From: an uncultured Novosphingobium sp.
GTDB lineage: Bacteria; Pseudomonadota; Alphaproteobacteria; Sphingomonadales; Sphingomonadaceae
Assembly: GCA_946886075.1 (NCBI GenBank)
Contig: CAMPHR010000020.1
Coordinates: 1 to 51,637, forward strand
DNA: 51,637 nucleotides
Reading direction: 5' to 3'
Below are positions 33,070 to 39,976 of the stretch, one piece after another. A program made the translations under genes and the position numbers. Every line of letters begins with the position of its first letter. Within the stretch, counting starts at the first letter, position 1. The notes below the pieces were generated by a model. That model had not been told where the DNA came from, made no database searches, and saw only the letters and a program-made list of their open reading frames with translations.

Positions 33070-33798
33070 TTACCGCCCGCTTGCTCCAGCAACCGCAGCG
33101 TCCTGCGCGGCGAAAATCTGCGCGCAGCCGATTCGGGCCAGGCGCAGCAGGCGCAGCAATTCTTCCTCATCATAGGCCGCGCCTTCTGCGGTCGCCTGCA
33201 CCTCGGCGAACTTGCCATCGCCGGTCAGGATCAGGTTTGCGTCGGTTTCGGCATTGCTGTCCTCGGCATAGTCGAGGTCCAGCACCGGCGTGCCTTCATA
33301 GATGCCGCAGCTGATCGCGGCGACCTTCTGGATGATCGGGTCCTCCGTCAGTGCGCCGGACGCCAGCAGCTTGTCGATGGCGATGCGCAGCGCGACCCAG
33401 CTGCCGGAGATAGCGGCGGTGCGGGTGCCGCCGTCGGCCTGGATCACGTCGCAGTCGACGACGATCTGCCGCTCGCCTAGCTTCTTGAGGTCTACCACAG
33501 TGCGCAGAGACCGACCGATCAGGCGTTGGATTTCCTGTGTGCGGCCCGATTGCTTGCCCTTGGCAGCTTCACGGCTGCCACGCGTGTGCGTGGCGCGGGG
33601 CAGCATGCCATATTCCGCCGTCACCCAGCCCGAACCCTTGCCGCGCAGGAAAGGCGGCACCTTCTCCTCCACCGACGCGGTGCACAACACGCGCGTATCG
33701 CCGAAGCTGACGAGGCAGCTGCCCTCGGCATGGATGGTGAAGCCGGGCTCCATGGTAATCGCGCGCATCTGGTCTGGCGCGCGGCCGGAAGGACGCAT
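33070..33798 (-). CDS. rph: Ribonuclease PH
   Basis: Phosphate-dependent 3'-5' exoribonuclease of 242 residues trimming tRNA 3' ends. Motifs: [12 protein letters not shown] start, [19 protein letters not shown] near 33-51, [20 protein letters not shown] near 75-95 with the phosphate-binding arginines, [19 protein letters not shown] near 115-133, and [18 protein letters not shown] near 178. The ATG at 33798 has GGAGAAG 8 bases upstream. It starts the minus-strand rph-rdgB unit, with hemW beyond the CAP gene. The 95-base gap to the divergent lipoprotein gene must hold both promoters. Confidence 0.96.
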   Translation of the reverse strand: MRPSGRAPDQMRAITMEPGFTIHAEGSCLVSFGDTRVLCTASVEEKVPPFLRGKGSGWVTAEYGMLPRATHTRGSREAAKGKQSGRTQEIQRLIGRSLRTVVDLKKLGERQIVVDCDVIQADGGTRTAAISGSWVALRIAIDKLLASGALTEDPIIQKVAAISCGIYEGTPVLDLDYAEDSNAETDANLILTGDGKFAEVQATAEGAAYDEEELLRLLRLARIGCAQIFAAQDAAVAGASGR

Positions 33799-33893
33799 AA
33801 AAATCTTCTCCGAAGGGTTCAGGCGGTGCGGCTTAGCGCCGGGAGCGCCGTCTTGCCAGTGGCGATATGTGCGAAAGATGGTAGGAAGCGGGC

Positions 33894-34403
33894 ATGCAAT
33901 TGCGTTGGATGATGATTTTCGCGGGCGCAGCCCTGATCGCCGGCTGTTCGGGCGAGAGGCCCGAACTGGAAAAGCCGGTAGCGGCCGGTGATACGATCCG
34001 TTTCTCGGCAGGGCCCTGCTTCGGCGTTTGTCCAAGCTACAGCCTGCAGGTGACGCCCGACGGGTCGGGCCTGCTGGAGCCGGAGCGCTTCACCTCTGTT
34101 CCCGGCGCCACGCGCTTCACCGTGACCCCGGCGCAATATCGCCGCTTCCGCACTGCGCTGGCGCAGTTCCGCCCGGCAGCGGGAACAGTCAGGCGGATCA
34201 GCAACGGCGAAAATTGCACCCGTTTTGCGACCGACATGCCGGGTTACACCATCGAATGGACAAGGGACGAGCGGCCCGCCACGCGGCTGGAGTTCCAGTC
34301 GGGATGCATGGATGCCAGCTATGGGAAGCTGCGCGCCACTATCGCCGCCATTCCCCGCATGCTCGACATCGACGCCATGGTTAAGCCTTCGACTGTTCGC
34401 TAG
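33894..34403 (+). CDS. DUF6438-like lipoprotein
   Basis: The 169-residue protein starts with a lipoprotein signal ([19 protein letters not shown], lipobox IAGC near residues 15-18). Just after it comes [22 protein letters not shown], here spread over residues 36-57, which resembles the GPCFGxCPxY pattern of DUF6438 domains. Other cysteines (about 107, 137) could form disulfides. It should face the periplasm. Function unknown. It lies 41 bases ahead of hrcA on the same strand but with no functional link evident. Confidence 0.8.
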   Translation: MQLRWMMIFAGAALIAGCSGERPELEKPVAAGDTIRFSAGPCFGVCPSYSLQVTPDGSGLLEPERFTSVPGATRFTVTPAQYRRFRTALAQFRPAAGTVRRISNGENCTRFATDMPGYTIEWTRDERPATRLEFQSGCMDASYGKLRATIAAIPRMLDIDAMVKPSTVR

Positions 34404-34444
34404 TCCGGCTTGAGTGCGGCCAGTTGCTCTCCTAGATAGGGCGC

Positions 34445-35488
34445 ATGGCGGTCACACCGGTTACCGAACTGAATGAGCGGGCGCGCGACGTTTTCCGTCT
34501 GGTGGTCGAGAGTTATCTCGGTACCGGCTTGCCTGTCGGCTCGCGCACCATCAGCAAGATTGCCTCGCTCAGCCTGTCGCCTGCATCCATCCGTAACGTG
34601 ATGCAGGATCTGGAGGAGTTGGGGCTGCTCGCCGCTCCGCACACGTCCGCCGGGCGCATGCCTACCGAAACTGGCTTGCGGCTCTTCGTCGACGGCATGA
34701 TGCAAGCGGCGGAACCTTCGCCGGAGGAACGCCGCGCGATCGAGGCGGGTGTTGCCGAGGGAGGCCCGATCGAGGAAGCCTTGTCTGCGGCAACCGCTGC
34801 TTTGTCCGGACTTTCGGCCTGTGCTGGCATCGTCATGGTGCCAAAGCGGGAGCCGGTGATGCGGCAATTCGGCTTCGTGCCGCTCAATCACCGTCAAGCG
34901 CTGGCCGTACTGGTCGGGCAGGATGGTTCGGTCGAAAATCGCGTGCTCGACATGCCTGCGGGTGTAACGCCCGGCCTGCTTAATGAGGCGGCCAACTTCA
35001 TGTCCGCGCGTTTTTCCGGCATGACGCTGCGCGAAGCGGGCGACGCTCTTCAAAGGGAGCTGGAGGGCGAGCGGACCGCCTTGCAAGGCGCTGCCCGGGA
35101 ACTGGTTGCGCGCGGGATCGCGGTCTGGTCGCAGGATGCCGATGATCGCCCGGTGTTGATCGTGCGGGGGCAGGCGCATCTGCTGGATGACGGCACGGCG
35201 GCAGACCTGGAGCGGGTGCGGCAGTTGCTTGAGCAGCTGGAGGGCAAGCAGGAAATTTCCCGCCTGCTGGAAAGCGCGCTGGCGGGGAGCGCGACCAAAA
35301 TCTTCATCGGCTCGGAAAACAAGCTCTTTTCCCTGTCCGGTTCTTCGGTCATAGCCGCGCCTTATCGGGGTAGCGACGGCCGTGTCGTTGGCGTGGTCGG
35401 CGTGATTGGCCCGACGCGCTTGAACTATGCGCGGGTGATCCCCATGGTGGACTTCACCGCGCAGACGTTATCGAGATTGATGAGATGA
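34445..35488 (+). CDS. hrcA: Heat-inducible transcription repressor HrcA
   Basis: HrcA represses heat-shock genes through the CIRCE element, with GroEL controlling its folding. The 347-residue protein has an N-terminal winged helix (TELNERARDVFRLVVESYLG, PVGSRTISKI, LSPASIRNVMQDLEELGLLA, HTSAGRMPTETGLRLFVD) and a C-terminal dimerisation/GAF-like domain ending in GVIGPTRLNYARVIPMVDFT. The grpE start overlaps its stop by four bases. I see no full CIRCE (TTAGCACTC-N9-GAGTGCTAA) upstream; only a GAGTGC fragment occurs at 34411, so self-regulation through CIRCE is not supported here. Confidence 0.96.
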   Translation: MAVTPVTELNERARDVFRLVVESYLGTGLPVGSRTISKIASLSLSPASIRNVMQDLEELGLLAAPHTSAGRMPTETGLRLFVDGMMQAAEPSPEERRAIEAGVAEGGPIEEALSAATAALSGLSACAGIVMVPKREPVMRQFGFVPLNHRQALAVLVGQDGSVENRVLDMPAGVTPGLLNEAANFMSARFSGMTLREAGDALQRELEGERTALQGAARELVARGIAVWSQDADDRPVLIVRGQAHLLDDGTAADLERVRQLLEQLEGKQEISRLLESALAGSATKIFIGSENKLFSLSGSSVIAAPYRGSDGRVVGVVGVIGPTRLNYARVIPMVDFTAQTLSRLMR

Positions 35489-36039
35489 GCGAAGACAAGC
35501 TGAATATCGAGAATACCGAAGTCGTTGACGAACTGCCCGAGGACGCGGCGCCCGCCGGGGACGCTGCGGCGGAACGCCTGGCCGCCCTGGAAGGCGAACT
35601 GGCGGCGGCGAAGCAGGATGCGCTTTACGCCCATGCCGAAACGCAGAATGTGCGGCGACGGCTGGAAAAAGAATTGGCGGACACGCGCGCCTATGCGGCG
35701 ACGTCCTTTGCGCGCGACATGCTTTCCGTCGCGGACAATCTGGGCCGCGCGTTGCAGGCCATTCCCGCGGAACTGCGCGAAGACGACAAGTTCAAGGGCT
35801 TGGTGGCGGGCCTCGAAGCGACCGGACGCGAACTAGAAAGCGTTTTCGGCCGCAACGGCATCGAAAAGCTGGTTTCGGTAGGGCAGCCTCTCGACCCCAA
35901 CAAGCATCAGGCGATGATGGAAGTGCCTTCCGATGACGCGGAGCCCGGCACTGTGCTGGTGGAAATGCAGGCAGGCTATACGATCCGCGATCGTCTGCTG
36001 CGCCCCGCCTTGGTGAGCGTCGCCAAAAAGCCGGACTGA
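35485..36039 (+). CDS. grpE: GrpE nucleotide exchange factor
   Basis: The 184-residue co-chaperone releases ADP from DnaK. It has a charged, disordered start, a long N-terminal coiled coil (about 25-80: RLAALEGELAAAKQDALYAH, AETQNVRRRLEKELADTRAY), then the beta-domain with GLEATGRELESVFGRNGIEK, FDPNKHQAMME-like LDPNKHQAMMEV, and GYTIRDRLLRPALVSVAKK at the end. ATGA overlap with hrcA shows translational coupling. dnaK/dnaJ are not nearby. A strong terminator follows 27 bases after the stop. Confidence 0.96.
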   Translation: MSEDKLNIENTEVVDELPEDAAPAGDAAAERLAALEGELAAAKQDALYAHAETQNVRRRLEKELADTRAYAATSFARDMLSVADNLGRALQAIPAELREDDKFKGLVAGLEATGRELESVFGRNGIEKLVSVGQPLDPNKHQAMMEVPSDDAEPGTVLVEMQAGYTIRDRLLRPALVSVAKKPD

Positions 36040-36065
36040 CGGGTTTTCAAACGCAAACGCAGACA

Positions 36066-36097
36066 AACCCGCCGGGGACGTTCCCGGCGGGTTTTTT
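36066..36097 (+). terminator. Intrinsic terminator after grpE
   Basis: AACCCGCCGGG and CCCGGCGGGTT form an 11-bp stem around GACGTT, followed by a run of six T in total. It ends the hrcA-grpE transcript and insulates the padR promoter about 40 bases downstream. Confidence 0.92.
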
Positions 36098-36133
36098 CGT
36101 GCGCGGACAACTGGAAGGTAGAGGACCTGAAAA

Positions 36134-36189
36134 TAAGATATATCTCAACCATTGACGAGAAGCCGATCTAAGATATATCTAGATGCATC
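36134..36189 (+). promoter_or_regulatory. padR promoter with twin AGATATATCT palindromes
   Basis: Two perfect 10-bp palindromes AGATATATCT lie at 36136-36145 and 36171-36180, both preceded by TA, 35 bases apart. A -35-like TTGACG (36152-36157) and, 16 bases on, a -10-like TATATC (36174-36179) fit between and over them, so the downstream palindrome covers the -10. PadR proteins often repress their own gene via AT-rich dyads, so these are likely operators. The expected transcript start near 36186 is only about four bases before the ATG at 36190. Confidence 0.65.
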
Positions 36190-36837
36190 ATGAAACTATT
36201 TGTAGAGACAAGAACGCATCATCACCATCATCATATGCACAAGGGCATGCACCGGCCACATGGCCGTGGCCGCTGCTTCGGGCCTGCAAGCTTGGGCGGT
36301 GGCTCTGGTCATGGGCGCGGCAGGCGTTCGGGCGAAGGGCCGATGGGCGGCGGCAGGGGTAATGGCGGCGCAGGGCGCAGGCGATTGTTCAGCAACGACG
36401 CGCTGCAGCTCATACTGTTGAAGCTGATCGGACAGGGTCCCCGTCATGGCTATGACCTTATCCGCGAGATCGAGGCCCTTTCCGGCCAAGCCTATGTGCC
36501 AAGTCCCGGGGTCGTTTATCCGACGCTCACCTTGCTGGCGGACATGGGGCTTATCGCCGAACAGGCAGGCGGGGGAGGCCGCAAGCTGTTCGAGATCACG
36601 GACGGTGGGATAGCTCGCCTGGCTGACCAGGCCGGAGCCGTCGAGGGGGCAATGGAGCGGCTGGCGTCACTGGCGAAGCGCGCAGAGCGCGTCGATGGAG
36701 CGCCGATCCGCCGGGCGATGCACAATCTCTCCATGGCGGTGCGCGGGCGGCTTGAAAGGGAAGGCGCCGATACCCAGACCATGTTCGACGTCGCCGCGCT
36801 CATCGACGAAGCGGCCAGCAAGATCGAAAGGCTCTGA
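36190..36837 (+). CDS. PadR family transcriptional regulator with His/Gly/Arg-rich N-terminus
   Basis: The 215-residue protein has an unusual N-terminal tail of about 65 residues with a natural run of six histidines (residues 10-15) and many His, Gly and Arg (HMHKGMHRPHGRGR, GGGRGNGGAGRRR). The PadR winged helix follows at about 66-140: DALQLILLKLIGQGPRHGYD, LIREIEALSG, PSPGVVYPTLTLLADMGLIA and GGGGRKLFEITDGG. The C-terminal 65 residues form helices for dimerisation. The His tail may bind metal. The next gene, DUF2218, starts 4 bases later. Alternative start ATG 36235 would drop the His run; neither has a clear ribosome binding site. Confidence 0.9.
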   Translation: MKLFVETRTHHHHHHMHKGMHRPHGRGRCFGPASLGGGSGHGRGRRSGEGPMGGGRGNGGAGRRRLFSNDALQLILLKLIGQGPRHGYDLIREIEALSGQAYVPSPGVVYPTLTLLADMGLIAEQAGGGGRKLFEITDGGIARLADQAGAVEGAMERLASLAKRAERVDGAPIRRAMHNLSMAVRGRLEREGADTQTMFDVAALIDEAASKIERL

Positions 36838-36841
36838 CCCC

Positions 36842-37135
36842 ATGGCCCTGACCGCCTCCACCCTGACCGCAACAGTGCCGACCAAGAATGGCAGCCGCTA
36901 TCTCCAGCAGCTTTGCAAGCATTGGAGTCACAAATTTGAAACCGACTTTGATGCGCAGCGGGGCGTCATCGCCTTTCCCATGGGCCCCATCCGCATGGCG
37001 GCAGGCGAGGAGACGCTGACCGTGACTATCGAGCCGGAGGAGGGCGCTGATGTCGATCGCTTCAAGCAGGTAGTTGCCGAGCATCTTGACCGCTTCGCTT
37101 TCAGGGAAGCTCCGCTGAGCTTCGACTGGCAGTGA
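36842..37135 (+). CDS. DUF2218 domain protein
   Basis: The 97-residue cytoplasmic protein matches DUF2218: TVPTKNGSRYLQQLCKHWSH near the start (conserved K-x-W-x-H), FPMGPIRMAAGEETLTVTIE in the middle, and a C-terminal HLDRFAFREAPLSFDW. Relatives often sit beside PadR or iron/haem transport genes; the histidine pair suggests ligand or metal binding but the role is unknown. It starts four bases after the PadR stop, so it is probably the gene that this PadR controls. It converges with ruvC. Confidence 0.87.
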   Translation: MALTASTLTATVPTKNGSRYLQQLCKHWSHKFETDFDAQRGVIAFPMGPIRMAAGEETLTVTIEPEEGADVDRFKQVVAEHLDRFAFREAPLSFDWQ

Positions 37136-37184
37136 CCCTGATAGTTGAGCCGTCATCTCGAACCTGATCCGAGATCGCGCTTGC

Positions 37185-37676
37185 TCAGCGGCGCGGGATG
37201 CGGCGGGCGCTGGCAAGATGATGGGCGTGCGTTATAGCGACCGCCAGCGCGTCCGATGCATCTGGCCCTGCCACCTTTGCCCCAGGCAACAGCCGCGAAA
37301 CCATGGCGTGTACCTGATCTTTCGACGCGTTGCCGACGCCCACGACCGATTTCTTGACGAGCCGGGCCGCATATTCGCCCACTTCCATGCCTGACCGTGA
37401 TGCCGCCAGCAGCACGACCCCACGCGCCTGACCCAGCTTCAAGGTCGATTGCGGGTTCACATTGACGAACACTTCCTCGACCGCTGCGCCATTGGGCTGA
37501 TGTTCGAGGATCAGGTCAGTCAGCGCCAGATCAAGCGCCAGCAGCCGTGTCGCCAAGGCCATCTCTGCGTCGGTCTTGATCTGCCCATTGGCGATGTGCG
37601 TGAGGCGGTTGCCGTCAGCCGCGATCAGCCCCCAACCGGTGGTGCCGAGGCCGGGATCGAGTCCGAGGATGATCAT
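37185..37676 (-). CDS. ruvC: Holliday junction resolvase RuvC
   Basis: Endonuclease of 163 residues that cuts four-way junctions. Catalytic acidic residues lie in [14 protein letters not shown] (Asp near 7), [20 protein letters not shown] (Glu near 66) and [17 protein letters not shown] (two Asp near 139-142); the lysine-rich [16 protein letters not shown] is also typical. The ATG at 37676 has AGGAG six bases upstream, but that site is part of a repeat-derived hairpin (37683-37708). yebC precedes it on the same strand. ruvA and ruvB, usually next, are not downstream: the DUF2218 gene converges instead. Confidence 0.95.
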   Translation of the reverse strand: MIILGLDPGLGTTGWGLIAADGNRLTHIANGQIKTDAEMALATRLLALDLALTDLILEHQPNGAAVEEVFVNVNPQSTLKLGQARGVVLLAASRSGMEVGEYAARLVKKSVVGVGNASKDQVHAMVSRLLPGAKVAGPDASDALAVAITHAHHLASARRIPRR

Positions 37677-37857
37677 GGGATGCTCCTCGCCCCTTTAGGG
37701 GAGAGGAGAGGGGTGCTTACCGGCTTGCTGGTTAGCAAGACTTGGAGACGGGAAGTGCGAGAGGTGGGGGTGTTACCCCCTCTCCCAGCTTCGCCTAGGC
37801 CGCTAGCTGCCAAGGCTGCGCAACCCTCTCCCGCGCGGGGAGAGGGAAGGGGGGAGT
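37677..37857. repeat. Family D repeat cluster between yebC and ruvC, including a hairpin over the ruvC ribosome binding site
   Basis: Two hairpins of the CTCTCC/GGAGAG type. One is CCCTCTCCC (37824-37832) with GGGAGAGGG (37838-37846), just after yebC. The other is CTCCTC (37683-37688) plus CCCC (37690-37693) with GGGG (37698-37701) plus GAGGAG (37703-37708), loop TTTA. On the minus strand the GAGGAG made from 37683-37688 is the ruvC Shine-Dalgarno. The same style of sequence closes the window at 51496-51556. Confidence 0.7.
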
Positions 37858-38601
37858 TCAACCCAGCTTCTCCATGACCTCGTCGGACACTTCATAATTG
37901 CCCCAGACGGTCTGGACGTCGTCATCCTCTTCCAGCGTATCGACCAGCTTCATCAGCGTGGCGGCACTGCTCTCATCGACTTCGACGGTGGTCTGCGGCT
38001 TCCAGGCGAGCTTGGCTCCTTCCGCCGGGCCGAGCTTGGATTCGAGGCTCTTGGCGACTTCGTGGAGCGCGTCCATGGCAGTCCAGATTTCATGTTCGTC
38101 TTCGTTCGACGACACGTCTTCTGCGCCAGCTTCCAGCGCGGCTTCGAAGATCGCGTCTGCATCGCCGGCACCTGCCGGATAGGTGATGAGGCCCATGCGG
38201 TCGAAGCCGTGGCTGACTGCGCCGCTCGCGCCCAGATTGCCCCCATTCTTGGAAAAGGCGGTGCGAACGTTGGTCGCGGTGCGGTTGCGGTTGTCGGTCA
38301 GCGCCTCGACGATGATGGCGACGCCGCCGGGGCCATAGCCTTCGTAGCGGATTTCTTCGTAATTCTCCGTGTCGCCACCGATCGCCTTGTCGATCGCGCG
38401 CTGGATATTATCCTTGGGCATGGACTGCGCCTTGGCCGCGTTCACTGCCAGGCGAAGGCGGGGGTTCATGTCCGGGTCGGGCATGCCCATCTTGGCCGCG
38501 ACGGTGATTTCGCGGCTCAATTTTGAGAACATCGAGGAACGCTTTTTGTCCTGCGCGCCCTTGCGATGCATGATGTTCTTGAATTTGCTATGGCCGGCCA
38601 C
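37858..38601 (-). CDS. yebC: YebC/PmpR family probable transcriptional regulator (TACO1-like)
   Basis: The 247-residue protein has the family start [40 protein letters not shown] near 48, [20 protein letters not shown] near 83, and [20 protein letters not shown] near 110. Members bind DNA in some species and help translation in others. The GTG start at 38601 is preceded by AGGAGCAGGCC. It heads the yebC-ruvC unit, a common order; the 181-base gap to ruvC is taken up by repeats. Family C repeats lie upstream. Confidence 0.95.
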   Translation of the reverse strand: MAGHSKFKNIMHRKGAQDKKRSSMFSKLSREITVAAKMGMPDPDMNPRLRLAVNAAKAQSMPKDNIQRAIDKAIGGDTENYEEIRYEGYGPGGVAIIVEALTDNRNRTATNVRTAFSKNGGNLGASGAVSHGFDRMGLITYPAGAGDADAIFEAALEAGAEDVSSNEDEHEIWTAMDALHEVAKSLESKLGPAEGAKLAWKPQTTVEVDESSAATLMKLVDTLEEDDDVQTVWGNYEVSDEVMEKLG

Positions 38602-38694
38602 GGCCTGCTCCTAATCTTGTCTGATCCGAAGCGCGCTCTCTAGCGGGCGCATTGGGACTGCGCAACTTTTGAGCTTGGGTGCGAATGAGGCTTT

Positions 38695-38843
38695 CGTCAT
38701 GCTGAACTTGTTTCAGCATCCATCGGGCCTTCAATGCTAGGAGTTGAGGCAAAGCGCTACTCGCGCCAAGAACGACTCTCGCTTTCCCCATCAGCAGCCG
38801 AGGCTGGGGCGGCATGGATGCTGAAACGAGTTCAGCATGACGG
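38695..38843. repeat. Dispersed inverted repeat, family C
   Basis: Left arm CGTCATGCTGAACTTGTTTC (from 38695) continuing AGCATCCAT; right arm GCATGGATGCTGAAACGAGT (from 38812) continuing TCAGCATGACGG. The arms are near-perfect reverse complements 88 bases apart. This arm type (ATGCTGAACTTGTTTCAGCAT) contains its own inner dyad: CTGAA(C) / (G)TTTCAG. It occurs only once in the window. It lies between the genes for the YbjQ-like protein and YebC. Confidence 0.75.
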
Positions 38844-38857
38844 AGGGACGTGGGGGG

Positions 38858-39184
38858 CTAGACGAGGATCGCGGTGCCGGATGCCGAGACCATCAGCATC
38901 GACCCGTTGGAGCCCAGCACTTCATAATCGAGGTCGACGCCGACGACAGCGTTTGCGCCCAGCGTCGCCGCCCGCATCCGCATTTCGCCAATCGCCTGCT
39001 CACGCGCCCGCTGAAGCACATCCTCATAAGCGCCCGATCGGCCGCCGACGATGTCGCGCACGCTGGCGAACAGATCGCGGAAGAGGTTGGCGCCCACGAT
39101 CACCTCGCCGGTGACGATGCCGAGATATTCCTTCGCCGGACGCCCTTCCAGGCGACTGGTGGTGCTGACGATGATCTCGGACAT
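38858..39184 (-). CDS. YbjQ/UPF0145 family protein
   Basis: The 108-residue protein follows the YbjQ pattern: [20 protein letters not shown] at the start, [40 protein letters not shown], and [20 protein letters not shown] near 76-95. The family forms pentameric rings; function unknown, with proposed metal or small-molecule binding. The ATG at 39184 has GGGAGAAAAAA before it. It stands between family C and degenerate family A repeats on the same strand as DUF2312. Confidence 0.9.
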   Translation of the reverse strand: MSEIIVSTTSRLEGRPAKEYLGIVTGEVIVGANLFRDLFASVRDIVGGRSGAYEDVLQRAREQAIGEMRMRAATLGANAVVGVDLDYEVLGSNGSMLMVSASGTAILV

Positions 39185-39206
39185 TTTTTTCTCCCGCGCT
39201 GTTTAG

Positions 39207-39268
39207 AGTGGTCGAAGAGCCTGTCTTGAAGAAAGAAAGGCGCTTCGACAAGTTCAGCACGAATGAGC
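39207..39268. repeat. Degenerate family A repeat (copy 5)
   Basis: The right arm GCTTCGACAAGTTCAGCACG (from 39242) still matches the family; the left side (GGTCGAAGAGCCTGTCTTGA) is scrambled and no longer pairs well. It lies between the DUF2312 and YbjQ-like genes. It looks like an old, decaying copy. Confidence 0.55.
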
Positions 39269-39282
39269 GAGAAAGGTGCGCT

Positions 39283-39525
39283 TCATTCCATGCCCAGGGC
39301 GGACAGATAGGTCTGTAGGATGGCTTCCATTTCCTGCCGATCATGCTGCGGCATTTTACGCAGGCGGACGATCTGGCGCATGATCTTGGGATCATAGCCG
39401 GTAGCCTTGGCTTCCAGATAGACGTCCTTGATATCGTCGCCGATGCCCTTCTTCTCTTCCTCGAGCCGCTCGATGCGTTCGATAAGAAGGCGTAGCTGAT
39501 CGGCGGCGACGTTGCCCTCGCTCAT
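39283..39525 (-). CDS. gapR: DUF2312 protein, GapR-like nucleoid-associated protein
   Basis: The 80-residue protein matches the alphaproteobacterial DUF2312 family: [20 protein letters not shown] forms a coiled coil, then [20 protein letters not shown] and [20 protein letters not shown]. Caulobacter GapR of this family binds overtwisted AT-rich DNA ahead of replication and transcription. Length and the Arg/Lys pattern fit. The symbol is given by family membership and not by evidence of function in this organism. The ATG has GGAG 10 bases upstream. DUF1244 precedes it on the same strand. Confidence 0.88.
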   Translation of the reverse strand: MSEGNVAADQLRLLIERIERLEEEKKGIGDDIKDVYLEAKATGYDPKIMRQIVRLRKMPQHDRQEMEAILQTYLSALGME

Positions 39526-39570
39526 ATGATGTATCTCCGGATAGAATGTGAATCGGGTTGGCGCACGCTC

Positions 39571-39870
39571 CTAATGGTTGTCCGCGTTCTTCGCCACACT
39601 CTCCTGCATCTTTGCGATCTGTTCCGGCGTCGCCTCGCTCTGATGGCGCTTTTTCCATTCGGCAAAGGGGCGGCCGTGGATGATCTCGCGCGCCTGATCC
39701 TTGCTCAGCTTGCCGTCAGCTTCCGCGATCCAGTCGGCGAGGCAGTTGCGGCAGAAGCCCGCCGTCCCCATCAAATCGATGTTCTGGACGTCCGTCCTGT
39801 GCTGCAAATGCGCGATCAGGCGGCGGAAGGCGGTTGCAGCCACCGCATCGTTGAGCATATGGTCGGCCAA
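39571..39870 (-). CDS. DUF1244 family protein
   Basis: The 99-residue protein has the family core HLQHRTDVQNIDLMGTAGFC, then RNCLADWIAEADGKLSKDQA and REIIHGRPFAEWKKRHQSEA. The FCRNCLADW box with two cysteines is a plausible metal or redox site. Function unknown. It is encoded directly upstream of the GapR-like gene and is divergent from pyk, with 106 bases between starts in which both promoters must lie. Confidence 0.88.
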   Translation of the reverse strand: MADHMLNDAVAATAFRRLIAHLQHRTDVQNIDLMGTAGFCRNCLADWIAEADGKLSKDQAREIIHGRPFAEWKKRHQSEATPEQIAKMQESVAKNADNH

Positions 39871-39976
39871 GGCGATCCTTTCGCTGATCTACATCATCCT
39901 GTCGTGCAGTAGGGATAATCGAAAACGGCGCCCTGGCAAGCCAAGGGCTGACCATCACTGCCAGGAGCTTATTGGA

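Noticed and set aside
34404..34444. Possible CIRCE operator before hrcA
   Set aside because: Only a single GAGTGC half is present; the paired TTAGCACTC half is missing.
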